Shown: positions 8,480 to 16,876 of the stretch, piece after piece
Layout of the letters: each line of letters begins with the position of its first letter
Position numbering within the stretch: position 1 is the stretch's first letter
NCBI GenBank assembly: GCA_026397725.1
Contig: JAPLUI010000227.1
Location: forward strand, 31,175 to 95,174
Source of the DNA: Verrucomicrobiota bacterium
Lineage (GTDB): Bacteria > Verrucomicrobiota > Verrucomicrobiia > Verrucomicrobiales > Akkermansiaceae
Direction of reading: 5' to 3'
DNA: 64,000 nucleotides
Program-made: the position numbers and the translations under genes
Notes under the pieces: generated by a model
What the model was told of the DNA's origin: nothing
Database searches by the model: none
The model's input: the letters and a program-made list of their open reading frames with translations, nothing else

Positions 8480-9601
8480 ATGTCAATTCCCTCGCGTCTG
8501 CTCATCATCACCGCTGCCTTCGGGGAAGGCCACAATAGCGCTGCGAGGAATCTCGCGCTCGCCCTCATCGAGGCTGGTACCACGGCCCAGGTGTGCGACC
8601 CCTGTCTGCTCGCCATCCCCTTCAGCACCAAACTCCTGAGCCGGCTATACCGCTTCACCACGGACTATCTCCCGCGCGTCTGGAAAAAGATCTACTATTC
8701 CATCGACCGGATCGATTTCAACCGCAGTGGGATTTTTGCGACGCGCAAGCCCGCCCGCCTGCTGGCCAAGCTCATCGCGGACTATCAACCCACCGCCATC
8801 ATCAGCACCTATCCGCTCTACCCCTATTTGCTGGCCCGCATTTTTCGCCAAACCGGAAGCAAGGTCCCCGTTTTCACCGTCGTGACTGACTCCATGGAAA
8901 TCAACTCCGCCTGGTTGCGTGCGCCCAGTGATTATTGGCTCGTCACTGATGCCGCCACCCGCGAATCCATGATCCGCAGCCGGCTGCCCCGCGAACGCAT
9001 CATCGACACCGGCTTCCCCGTCAACCCACAGTTCTCCAAACTCACTCCGCTCGCCCCAGCCGATTCCTGCCAGCCCTTCCGCGTCCTGTTCTTTCCCACC
9101 GCCAGGCGCACGTCAGTGGCCACCTTTGGGGCCGCCATCCTCGACGCCTCACCGGCCGTCAGCTTGACCCTGGTGCTCGGGAAAAATGTCAGATTGCTGC
9201 ATGCCGCCGCCCGGGTGTTGCAACAAGCCTATCCCGGGCGCGTCCGGATTTTGGGCTGGACCCGCCGCATCCCCCGCCTCCTCAACCAACACCACCTCGT
9301 CGTTGGCAAAGCCGGGGGGGCCACCGTTCACGAAGCCATTGCGGCCCATTGTCCCATGCTCATCCACCACCTCGTCCCCGGCCAGGAAGAAGGCAATCTC
9401 CGCCTCCTGGAAATGATCGGCAGCGGCGGCTACACCGCATCCCCGCCAACCCTCACCGCAAGAATCCGCGCCATCCTCACCGACCATGCCGCCACCTGGC
9501 GCGCCATGAAACACGCCCTCGCCAGCCACAACCGCAACTCCGGCGCCATCGCCGCCGCAAAATTCATCCTCGAAAAATCCGCAGACCCAAGCACCGAGTA
9601 A
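8480..9601 (+). CDS. MGDG-synthase/UgtP-like glycolipid glycosyltransferase
   Basis: About 373 aa from ATG 8480 (MSIPSRLLIITAAFGEGH). ATG 8459 would add seven residues, and neither has a clear ribosome site. The N-terminal LLIITAAFGEGHNSAARNLALAL is the acceptor-side signature of the monogalactosyldiacylglycerol synthase / processive diacylglycerol glucosyltransferase family. The C-terminal GT28-like nucleotide-sugar site is seen as VVGKAGGATVHEAIAAHCPML, then PGQEEGN (about residues 275-325). Relatives transfer Glc or Gal from a UDP-sugar to diacylglycerol at the cytoplasmic membrane face. Hydrophobic/basic residues in 40-85 (LLSRLYRFTTDYLPRVWKKI) are typical for membrane attachment. It is divergent from the membrane alkaline-phosphatase-superfamily gene, so a shared role in envelope lipids is possible. 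Confidence 0.82.
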   Translation: MSIPSRLLIITAAFGEGHNSAARNLALALIEAGTTAQVCDPCLLAIPFSTKLLSRLYRFTTDYLPRVWKKIYYSIDRIDFNRSGIFATRKPARLLAKLIADYQPTAIISTYPLYPYLLARIFRQTGSKVPVFTVVTDSMEINSAWLRAPSDYWLVTDAATRESMIRSRLPRERIIDTGFPVNPQFSKLTPLAPADSCQPFRVLFFPTARRTSVATFGAAILDASPAVSLTLVLGKNVRLLHAAARVLQQAYPGRVRILGWTRRIPRLLNQHHLVVGKAGGATVHEAIAAHCPMLIHHLVPGQEEGNLRLLEMIGSGGYTASPPTLTARIRAILTDHAATWRAMKHALASHNRNSGAIAAAKFILEKSADPSTE

Positions 9602-9655
9602 CCAGTGATCGGTTCCCATCCTTCCCACCCTTCCTCACCGCCAACCGATCCTCCC

Positions 9656-10288
9656 ATGACTTTTCTCTTCGACATCGGCCGGGTGCTTCTGGACTTTGAT
9701 TTTGAAACCTCGCTGGCACGCCTGCTCCCACCGGGGACCGCCGACCCCCAGGCCCGGCTGGCCGTTTTGCTAGAGCGCAAGGACGAATTTGAAACCGGCG
9801 CCATCGCGCCGGATGCTTACATTGCTTGGGCCTTGGAGGTGCTAGGCAGCGGTGCCAGCCACGCTGAATTCCGCCATGCCTGGTGCCACATCTTCACCCC
9901 GAACGTGCCCATGTGGCAGACCGTGCGCATGCTCGCCGCTGCCGGTCACCGGCTCATCCTGCTTTCCAACACCAACGCGCTGCATTGTCCCTGGGTCTTT
10001 GGCTTCTTCCCTGATTTCGCCCTCTTTCATGCCGCCGTCCTCTCGTTTGAGGTCGGTGCCGTCAAGCCCCAGCCGGCGATCTATCAGCACGCCATCGCCA
10101 CCCACCGGCTCGACCCCGCCACCACCCTCTTCATTGACGACCTCGCGGCCAACATCGCCGCAGGCCTCGCCCACGGCTTGCGTTGCTTCCAGTACGATCA
10201 AGCCAACCATGCAGCCTTCCAGCAATGGCTGCATGATGAGAGAGTCCTAGTGGCGGCAGCCCAGACGGGTGGGCGAGCACCGGGATGA
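9656..10288 (+). CDS. HAD-superfamily phosphatase, YihX-like
   Basis: The 210-aa protein starts at ATG 9656 (MTFLFDIGRVLLDFDF). The HAD motif I reads FDIGRV, with Gly in place of the usual second Asp, as in E. coli YihX (FDLGNV), an alpha-D-glucose-1-phosphatase. Motif II is LLSNTNALH (about residues 105-113), motif III includes VKPQPAIYQHA, and motif IV is FIDDLAANI (about 160). Length matches the family. An in-frame ATG at 9605 would add a Pro/Ser-rich leader without homology. The gene follows the glycosyltransferase by 54 bp on the same strand, so it could act in sugar-phosphate supply, but the substrate is inferred only from the family. Confidence 0.8.
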   Translation: MTFLFDIGRVLLDFDFETSLARLLPPGTADPQARLAVLLERKDEFETGAIAPDAYIAWALEVLGSGASHAEFRHAWCHIFTPNVPMWQTVRMLAAAGHRLILLSNTNALHCPWVFGFFPDFALFHAAVLSFEVGAVKPQPAIYQHAIATHRLDPATTLFIDDLAANIAAGLAHGLRCFQYDQANHAAFQQWLHDERVLVAAAQTGGRAPG

Positions 10289-10500
10289 TGACGAACGTCA
10301 ATCCTAACAGGAGACTGTCTCCAAGCGCGAAGTGTCAAGTGGACTCTCGATTATTTGTCTGACACATAGTGCGGATCGCAAGCACCATCCCGGGGAACCG
10401 GATGCGTTGATTGCGCTCGTTTGGATCAGTGGGGGCATCGTCCGGCCTTCAGGCCGGGCGGCCCTATCCCGCCAGCCCGGTCCCGGAAAGCCGCAAGTTT

Positions 10501-11970
10501 ATGCACTTGCCGGCATGGCTGGCGGCGCTAAGGTCGGTGTTCCCACTGCTGTTCATGTCCACGCTTGCCACCATTTGCCACGTTGCCCTGTTGATCTTTG
10601 TCGTCGTGATGATTTTCAACATCATCATTTTCACCCACGAGCTGGGGCATTTTCTGGCGGGAAAATGGCGCGGCCTGCAGATTGACCGATTCCAGATTTG
10701 GTTTGGCAAGCCGCTGTGGAGCAAGACCGTCAACGGCGTGCAATACGGGTTGGGCTGGATTCCGTTTGGCGGCTTCGTGGCGCTGCCGCAGATGGCGCCG
10801 ATGGAAGCGATCGAAGGTGGCAACACGCATGAACAGCCGCTGCCGCCGGTCACCCCGCTGGACAAGATCATCGTGGCGTTTGCCGGGCCCTTGTTTTCGA
10901 TGCTGCTGGCCCTGCTCGCGGCGGTGGTGGTGTGGCAGGTGGGCAAACCGGCGGATTTCATCCCCACCACGGAGATCGGGTTCGTGCTGCCGGACAGTCC
11001 TGCGGCCACGGCGGGCTTGCAGGCTGGTGACAAGATCACCGCCATCAACGGGGCACCGGTCAACGGCTTCAGCGGCCCGCTCGATTCGATCATGGCGCGG
11101 GTCATCCTGAGTCGCGGCGAGAACATCCAGTTCACCGTGGAACGTCCCGGAGTGGCCGAGACGCTGACACTCACCTCGGGATTTGAGACGGAGAAATCAC
11201 AATGGTTCCAACGGCGCGGGTTGCGCCAGGTCGGATTGGCTCATGCCAGCCCGGCGCTGGTCGCGGCGACCGCCGTCAACGGCCCGGCGGCACGCGCGGG
11301 TCTCACCAAGGGCGACCGCATCCTCAAGGTCGATGGCATCCCGCTGCACAGCCCGCTCGAATTCCGCCAATATCTGAAAGACCAGAAATGGCAAGCCGTC
11401 GCTTTGGAAGTGCAAAACCCGGCGGGTGAGATCCGCGAAATCTCGCTCACGCCGCAGCTTCCGCTCAGCCCGAAGAACCTGGATCCCATGGCCGGCCTGG
11501 AGTGGGATTTGGATGCCGGGGTTGATTTGCGCATCGTGCATCCCGGCCCCTGGGGGCAGGTGGTGGAGAGCCTGCAGATGATGTGGATCACCATCACCAG
11601 CGTGGTCGCGCGGGATTCCAGCATCGGGATCGATCACTTGAGCGGCCCGGTGGGCATTGCCAAGCATCAGTATGCGATCCTGCAAACCGAGCATGCCTGG
11701 CGGCGCATTCTGGCGTTCATGGTCTTGTTCAACGTGAATCTGGCCGTGCTCAACATGCTGCCGTTTCCGGTGCTGGATGGCGGCCACATCACGCTCGCCA
11801 TGCTGGAGAAACTCGCCCGGCGTCCGGTCAAGGCACGGGTGTTGGAAGTCGTGCAGACGGTGTTTGCGTTGCTGCTCATCAGCCTGATGCTCTACGTTAC
11901 CAGCAAGGACGTCGGCGACGGTTTCGGCCGCGGCACCGCGAAAGACGAGCAGATCATTTTCGCTCCCTGA
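10501..11970 (+). CDS. rseP: Site-2 intramembrane zinc metalloprotease (RIP protease)
   Basis: About 489 aa. The first membrane helix carries the zinc motif HELGH (nt about 10,636-10,650). Two PDZ domains follow: PDSPAATAGLQAGDKITAINGAPV and a second with GPAARAGLTKGDRILKVDG. The last helices carry NMLPFPVLDGGH, whose Asp is the third zinc ligand. The family cleaves anti-sigma factors or other single-pass proteins within the membrane. The start is uncertain: ATG 10501 and ATG 10555 are plausible, while ATG 10411 adds a tail without homology. The 212 bp before it has no gene and holds a small CCGGCCT-TC-AGGCCGG hairpin at 10442-10457. The gene converges with trmL, 7 bp away. Confidence 0.9.
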   Translation: MHLPAWLAALRSVFPLLFMSTLATICHVALLIFVVVMIFNIIIFTHELGHFLAGKWRGLQIDRFQIWFGKPLWSKTVNGVQYGLGWIPFGGFVALPQMAPMEAIEGGNTHEQPLPPVTPLDKIIVAFAGPLFSMLLALLAAVVVWQVGKPADFIPTTEIGFVLPDSPAATAGLQAGDKITAINGAPVNGFSGPLDSIMARVILSRGENIQFTVERPGVAETLTLTSGFETEKSQWFQRRGLRQVGLAHASPALVAATAVNGPAARAGLTKGDRILKVDGIPLHSPLEFRQYLKDQKWQAVALEVQNPAGEIREISLTPQLPLSPKNLDPMAGLEWDLDAGVDLRIVHPGPWGQVVESLQMMWITITSVVARDSSIGIDHLSGPVGIAKHQYAILQTEHAWRRILAFMVLFNVNLAVLNMLPFPVLDGGHITLAMLEKLARRPVKARVLEVVQTVFALLLISLMLYVTSKDVGDGFGRGTAKDEQIIFAP

Positions 11971-11977
11971 CCAATCT

Positions 11978-12451
11978 CTAACACGCTTGCCACGGCGGAT
12001 CCTGTTGGCGCACGGCTTCGTAGAGCACGATGGCAACGGCGGTCGCCAGATTGAGGCTGCGGGTGCCGCCGGGTTTCATCGGGATGCACAGGGTGTGCTC
12101 GGCGGACGCGGTGGCGAGCAGGGCGGCGGGCAGGCCGCGGGTTTCGCAGCCGAAGACGAGGTAGTCGCCGGGCTGGAATGCCGCCTGCCATGGCGACCTT
12201 GCCGCCTTGGTGGAAAGGAACCAGAATGTGGCGGTGGGCTTGGCAGCGGCTCGCAAGTCCTCGAAGGAATCCCAAACGTGGAGATCCACCTGATGCCAGT
12301 AATCCAGGCCGGTGCGGCGGACGTGTTTGTCATCCAGGGAAAACCCGAGCGGGCGGATCAGATGCAGGGTGGCGCCGGTGGCCAGCGCCAGGCGTCCTGC
12401 GGCTCCGGCATTATGCGGGATCTCGGGGGTGACCAGCACGAGGTGAAACAT
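11978..12451 (-). CDS. trmL: tRNA (cytidine(34)-2'-O)-methyltransferase
   Basis: A 157-aa SPOUT methyltransferase of normal TrmL/YibK length. It starts MFHLVLVTPEIPHNAGAAGRL. The knot region is seen in YLVFGCETRGLP (about residues 95-106) and IPMKPGGTRSLNLATAVAIVLYEA (about 120-143). It methylates the wobble nucleotide of tRNA-Leu isoacceptors. It lies 21 bp downstream of a pseudokinase gene on the same strand, so it may be co-transcribed with an unrelated signalling operon. Confidence 0.92.
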   Translation of the reverse strand: MFHLVLVTPEIPHNAGAAGRLALATGATLHLIRPLGFSLDDKHVRRTGLDYWHQVDLHVWDSFEDLRAAAKPTATFWFLSTKAARSPWQAAFQPGDYLVFGCETRGLPAALLATASAEHTLCIPMKPGGTRSLNLATAVAIVLYEAVRQQDPPWQAC

Positions 12452-12472
12452 GGGCGCGGCAGCGGCACGAAC

Positions 12473-13966
12473 TCATTGCGGATCAAACACCACCCGGAAA
12501 CCAAGGTCGGGACGGCGTAGCGAGCGATCCTCAACCCACTCTCGAGCCAGCGCGCCGTTGGCAGGCTTGAGATAGGAAGCACCGCTGATGACCCACAGCC
12601 GCTGGCCAAGCGGATTGGCTGGATTGACGGCTTGGCTGAGCGTCCATTCCGCCACCGACCCGGCCATGCCGAGCAGGCCGGAAGGCGTGCGGTCCGGGGT
12701 CGCCAAGGTGGCGGGCTGCCAGGGTCCCGGTTTGAGGGTGGCCGGATCTTTCACACTCTGGCACAGCGCGGCAAACCATTCTTCCTGCGTGGGCAGCCGT
12801 GCCTGTTTCCACTCTGCATAGGCGGCGGCATCCCACCAGTCCACGCCGATGACCGGTGAATCCGGCGTGACGGGTCGGCCCTGCCAGGTGCCGTTGGCGC
12901 GGGCCGCTGCCAACAACTCCGCCCAGTCGGTGGGAAGATGGCTGGTCTTGTCCGCAGGCTGGTTGGCATGATCAAAGAGCCGCCCGCGCCCGTCCTGAGC
13001 GAGCAATTCCAGCGCATCGAGAAACTTGGCGTATTGGCCGATGGTCACTTCGTGTGCGGAGAGGCGGAATGCCCGGAGCGCTGCGTGGCCGCCATCCGGT
13101 GTCAGATACTCGCCGTCCGCCATTGCCACGGCCTCCGGCAGCCAGCCGCGTGCCGGTGGCGGGGGCGGACGATGGACGGTGTTGAGGAGCACGACGGCGA
13201 TCCCCAGCAGGGCAAGACCCGCCGCCACTCCGATGAGCCAGAGTGGGATTTTCCGTTTCGGAATCATTGCCGCAGTCATGGGTCCCACCTTGGGCAGCGG
13301 GTCGGCAAGCTGTTGTTCGATCTGTTCGCAATAGCCATGGATGCTCTTCCAGCTCAGGGGCGCGGCGGCTGGTGTGCCGCGCATCCATGCCAGCAGCGTC
13401 AGCATGCGGGTGGCCCCTGGCAGACCGTCGGCCACCAATACGGGCAGGGCGATGCCCAGGGCGACCACATCCCGCAGCGATTGCTCCGGAGCACGCGGCC
13501 CGGCAAGCGTGAGGTTTTGCAACCGGATCACGCCCTGCTCATCGAGGTGAACCGCTGCGGGTCCGAACAAGTCGGTGGCATAGCCCCGCGCCTCGTAATA
13601 GAGGTTGGCCTCGGCAATCCGACGCAGATAGTAGGCAAGGCGTGCGGGCTTCATGGGTTCGAAGGCCTTGATGCGCTGCGCCAAGGTGGCGCCAGCCAGC
13701 CGCTCGTGTGCATAATAGCACAACCCGGGCTCAGCAACGGCTTCAAACACGGAAGCAATCAAGGGATGATCGACCGCCGCCTTGGCGCGAATGTCGGCAA
13801 GGAAGACCTCCGCCTGCGCGACGTGCTCGGGGCGGAGTTCCTCGACCAGGACCGTGCGTCTGACGGATTCCTGCACGGCGAGCCACGTGCGGGTGAAGGG
13901 GCCATCGGCGAGGCATTCCTGCAGCAGGTAGTCACCGAGACGCTGGGGTTGAGGGGCGGCATCCAT
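12473..13966 (-). CDS. Pseudokinase - transmembrane - FGE-like (SUMF1) fusion protein
   Basis: A 497-aa protein. Residues 1-195 follow the protein-kinase fold order (LGDYLLQECLADGPFTRTWLA, HPLIASVFE, LCYYAHERLAGATLAQRI, VIRLQNLTL). The Gly loop is degenerate, the VAxK lysine is missing, and there is no HRD or DFG, so catalysis is unlikely. Residues about 242-263 (IPLWLIGVAAGLALLGIAVVLL) are one membrane helix. Residues about 275-497 are a formylglycine-generating-enzyme-like domain (LSAHEVTIGQYAKFLDA, IGVDWWDAAAYAEWKQARLPT, GMAGSVAEWT, LGFRVVF). The catalytic Cys of true FGE is not seen, as is common in FGE domains fused to kinases. It probably binds ligands outside and partners inside. Neighbours are a TPR membrane protein 32 bp upstream and trmL downstream. 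Confidence 0.78.
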   Translation of the reverse strand: MDAAPQPQRLGDYLLQECLADGPFTRTWLAVQESVRRTVLVEELRPEHVAQAEVFLADIRAKAAVDHPLIASVFEAVAEPGLCYYAHERLAGATLAQRIKAFEPMKPARLAYYLRRIAEANLYYEARGYATDLFGPAAVHLDEQGVIRLQNLTLAGPRAPEQSLRDVVALGIALPVLVADGLPGATRMLTLLAWMRGTPAAAPLSWKSIHGYCEQIEQQLADPLPKVGPMTAAMIPKRKIPLWLIGVAAGLALLGIAVVLLNTVHRPPPPPARGWLPEAVAMADGEYLTPDGGHAALRAFRLSAHEVTIGQYAKFLDALELLAQDGRGRLFDHANQPADKTSHLPTDWAELLAAARANGTWQGRPVTPDSPVIGVDWWDAAAYAEWKQARLPTQEEWFAALCQSVKDPATLKPGPWQPATLATPDRTPSGLLGMAGSVAEWTLSQAVNPANPLGQRLWVISGASYLKPANGALAREWVEDRSLRRPDLGFRVVFDPQ

Positions 13967-13998
13967 GGGCGGGCAGAGGCGGCGAGCGGGTGAAGGAA

Positions 13999-15108
13999 TC
14001 AGCGGGGCGGCAACACCATGGGAAGGTTCGGGTCAAAATCCGGCGGCAGGTTGTTCCGGTCCAGAAACTCGGGGGAGTCCAGCGGATCGGGGGCGACTGC
14101 CGCTTTCTGGCGGCTTCTGGCGGCCAGGTCGCGCGGCCATGCCTGCACATCCAGCACCTCCCCGTTGTAGAGCAATGAAACCACCTGCCCGTAATAGGTT
14201 TGCTCGCCAAACAGATGCTCCGTGGCCTGATCCTGTTTCGGAATGACATAGTTCATGCGCAAGGACTCCTCGCCGCCGGCCCAATCAAAGGCCCCGGAGA
14301 CCCACTGTTCGGAGACCCATGATTTGTCTTGCAGCGGGATGATGCCATCGCGCGAACTGCGATTGAAGAACTCCACCGAGACGCTCAAATCCTTCAATTC
14401 AATCTCCGTTCCCGGCGCTTTCTGCACCGGGATGGTCAGCACCACGCGTTGGCCGCCCTCATGGTTAGGGTCATTGAAAATCCGGACCCGGCCAAGGGCG
14501 AGCTTGCCCAGCGGCACTTCTGCCTCGAAGCCATCCCGCAGTTTGGCCGCGGCCATTTCATACAGCACGCCGGCCCCGGAGACGCCCATTTGGAACACCT
14601 TTTCATAATGCTCCGCCGCTGTGTCAAACACTCCCATCACCTCATGTGCCAGACCGAGTTCATACTGGACGTTGGGGTCTTGAGGAGAACGCCCGCGGGC
14701 TTCTTCAAGCTTGAGAATCGCCAAGCCCATATCGCCCGCCACCCGTGCTTGCCGGGCCTCCTTGAGCAACTGCTCCGAGCGCGGATCCGCCACCGACGGG
14801 GTGGCCAACGGGGTGGGCGGCGGCAGCGGTACTGCCGCCACCGGAGGCTCAGCCGCAGGGTCAGGCAGCGGTGGCCGGGCCACCACCGCCTCCGGCACGA
14901 CCGGTTCCTTCTCGGGACCTGGCACCACGATGAGCCTCACCACTTCCTTCTCCACCACCCTGACCTGCCGGGACGCTTCAAACCGCGCCCCCAGCGCCAG
15001 CCCGGCCACCAGCACCTGCAACAAGACCATCAAACCCAGCACCCAGCAGGCGATGGGAAAGACCGGCCACCTTGCGGAAGTCATGCGGGAATTGGGCTGC
15101 TTGGACAT
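13999..15108 (-). CDS. Membrane-anchored TPR protein
   Basis: The 369-aa protein starts at ATG 15108 (MSKQPNSRMTSARW). Residues about 12-38 are a membrane helix (PIACWVLGLMVLLQVLVAGLALGA), followed by a Pro-rich linker (to about residue 105). One to two TPR-like helical pairs follow (AGDMGLAILKLEEARGRSPQDPNVQYELGLAHEVMGVFDTAAEHYEKVF in two pieces), then a beta-rich domain with RVVLTIPVQKAPG. No enzyme motif is seen. It heads the operon with the pseudokinase-FGE protein and is divergent from a trypsin-like lipoprotein gene 140 bp away. All three would meet in the periplasm, so a surveillance or quality-control function is possible (inference). Confidence 0.72.
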   Translation of the reverse strand: MSKQPNSRMTSARWPVFPIACWVLGLMVLLQVLVAGLALGARFEASRQVRVVEKEVVRLIVVPGPEKEPVVPEAVVARPPLPDPAAEPPVAAVPLPPPTPLATPSVADPRSEQLLKEARQARVAGDMGLAILKLEEARGRSPQDPNVQYELGLAHEVMGVFDTAAEHYEKVFQMGVSGAGVLYEMAAAKLRDGFEAEVPLGKLALGRVRIFNDPNHEGGQRVVLTIPVQKAPGTEIELKDLSVSVEFFNRSSRDGIIPLQDKSWVSEQWVSGAFDWAGGEESLRMNYVIPKQDQATEHLFGEQTYYGQVVSLLYNGEVLDVQAWPRDLAARSRQKAAVAPDPLDSPEFLDRNNLPPDFDPNLPMVLPPR

Positions 15109-15248
15109 GTCCCGGCAATGATGGCGGCCAACCCCGCCCCTGTCAATCCACGGCAATCGCCCGCAGAAATTGCCATGCCGCAAGCAAATTTGCACGTTTC
15201 TCATTTTCGGGCTTGCCTGGACCTGTGCAATCCGGTATTGCTTCCGCC

Positions 15249-16598
15249 ATGAAGCCACCGGTCGTTCGCAATTTGGTGCTGTTGAGCATCGCCCTCCTCT
15301 CCCTGTCCGCTTGCACCAGCCGGAAGAATCAGGCCAGAATCAAGGAACTCGAAGCGCAAATCGAAGCCAGTGCCGAGGAGGCCGCCGCCACCGAGATGGC
15401 CAGGGAGAAGGATCAGGCGGAGAAGAGCGAAGCGGCCTACAAGGCTCAAAGCGAAGCCTCCCAACAGATCCAACAACTGACCCAGGAGCGCGACCAGGCC
15501 GCCCGTGAACTCGCCGTCCTCAAACTGCAGGCAAGCCGCGCCGAGGCCGCCCGCCTCGCCAAGCTGCCCAAGGATGCCTCCACCCCGGGCCACCCCGAAT
15601 TCGATCCCGCCAAGGAAGCAAAAATCACCACCGCCCTCGCCACCATCGTCGGCGACAAGTCCACCGGCACCGGCTTTGTGGTTGCCACCGAAGGGAAGGT
15701 TTTCCTCTACACCGCCGCCCACGTCATCGCCGGTAATGGCCGCCTCTCCATCTCCAATTCAGTCGGCCTCAAGTTCACCAAGTTCGGCAATCTCGAAGTT
15801 GCTGAAGGGGCCAACTTCGTGCGGCTCGAACTCCTCGATGCCGCCGGTGCGCCCGCCCTGCAACTCGCCGACGCAGACACCAAGGTCACCGCCGAAACCA
15901 ACGTCACCGGCCTCGGCACTGACGGCAACTCCGGCACCGTCACCTCCGAGCGCGGCAACCCCTCCGGCCAAAGCGACGAGTCCATCAGCGTTGATTCCCT
16001 ATCATTGATGGGGAAAAGCGGTGGGCCGCTCCTGGAATCCGCCACCGGCAAGGTGCTCGCGGTCATCACCAACCCTGCCGCCGAGCAGCGGGTCCTGTGG
16101 GCCGACCCCACCACCACCGGCCAAATCCCCTACCGGGCCTGCCGTGTGAACCGCAAAGTGCAGTGGAAATCCGTGCCGATCGGCACCTTCCTCGCGGAAG
16201 CCAGGAAAATCGCTGAGTTCAACCGCATGACGCGCGTGGCCCAGGCCCTTGCCGTGCTCACGCCCAGCGCCACCGGCTTGGGAGTTTCGAGCACCGTTTC
16301 CGGCTCGCATACCGCCCTCTCCGTGCTCACTGCGGCGGCCAAGGACATCCCCATCGCCACGGAGGTCCTCGCCATGAACACCCAACTGTCCGCCAAGCGC
16401 GTCCGCACCAGCGAGGTCGATATCAAGAAACGCTTGGCCAACCTGCTCTCCAGTGCCGTAACCCAAATGCAACGCGGCGCCGCTGACTTCGAGCCCTCGA
16501 AATTCACCCCCTACCATCGCCCCTTCGCCGAAGATGCCCTCAAGTGGCGCAAGGATGCCGAGCAGCGGCTCCAAGGCTCCGTCACCTCCGACGAGTGA
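15249..16598 (+). CDS. Lipoprotein with coiled coil and trypsin-like serine protease domain
   Basis: The 449-aa protein starts at ATG 15249. Residues 1-24 are a lipoprotein signal with lipobox LSAC. Residues about 25-115 are Ala/Glu/Lys/Gln-rich heptad sequence (KELEAQIEASAEEAAATEMA), a coiled coil. A chymotrypsin-fold protease follows: STGTGFVVATEGKVFLYTAAHV gives the catalytic His (AAHV), and GKSGGPLL gives the catalytic Ser in a GxSGGP context. The Asp is less certain (near LADADTKV). The last about 150 residues are helical and unidentified. A stem-loop at 16608-16637 follows its stop. It is divergent from the TPR/pseudokinase operon, which also exposes domains to the periplasm. Confidence 0.78.
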   Translation: MKPPVVRNLVLLSIALLSLSACTSRKNQARIKELEAQIEASAEEAAATEMAREKDQAEKSEAAYKAQSEASQQIQQLTQERDQAARELAVLKLQASRAEAARLAKLPKDASTPGHPEFDPAKEAKITTALATIVGDKSTGTGFVVATEGKVFLYTAAHVIAGNGRLSISNSVGLKFTKFGNLEVAEGANFVRLELLDAAGAPALQLADADTKVTAETNVTGLGTDGNSGTVTSERGNPSGQSDESISVDSLSLMGKSGGPLLESATGKVLAVITNPAAEQRVLWADPTTTGQIPYRACRVNRKVQWKSVPIGTFLAEARKIAEFNRMTRVAQALAVLTPSATGLGVSSTVSGSHTALSVLTAAAKDIPIATEVLAMNTQLSAKRVRTSEVDIKKRLANLLSSAVTQMQRGAADFEPSKFTPYHRPFAEDALKWRKDAEQRLQGSVTSDE

Positions 16599-16607
16599 GC
16601 CAGCCGT

Positions 16608-16637
16608 GGCCGGGCGCGGAGCGCAAGCGGCCCGGCC
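16608..16637 (+). terminator. Stem-loop after the protease lipoprotein gene
   Basis: A perfect 8-bp stem, GGCCGGGC (16608-16615) with GCCCGGCC (16630-16637), encloses a 14-nt loop. It starts 10 bp after the stop codon. There is no U-run, so termination is likely but not certain. Confidence 0.55.
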
Positions 16638-16757
16638 AATACGGTTAGGATACCCATGGAGCCGCCCAAGTTGCCGCCTGTTCCAGCCCCGACCCGGGTT
16701 CGGGGATCTCCCTGCTGCTATTCCCGGGCCCTGGGATCGCTGCTCGCGTTATGCAGA

Positions 16758-16787
16758 GAGGCCCGCACAGTTGCCGGTGCGGGCCTC
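16758..16787. terminator. Bidirectional terminator-like hairpin between convergent genes
   Basis: A perfect 11-bp stem, GAGGCCCGCAC (16758-16768) and GTGCGGGCCTC (16777-16787), has an 8-nt loop. It sits in the 278-bp gap between convergent genes ending at 16598 and 16877. It could stop transcripts from both sides. I see no gene in the rest of this gap. Confidence 0.6.
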
Positions 16788-16876
16788 CGAAACCGCTCCC
16801 CTTCGTTAGCCACCCGTTAGAGCAGGCCGTGGTGGGACGGCGCTTTTCCGGGGCGAAGGAAGCGGGCGCAATACAA

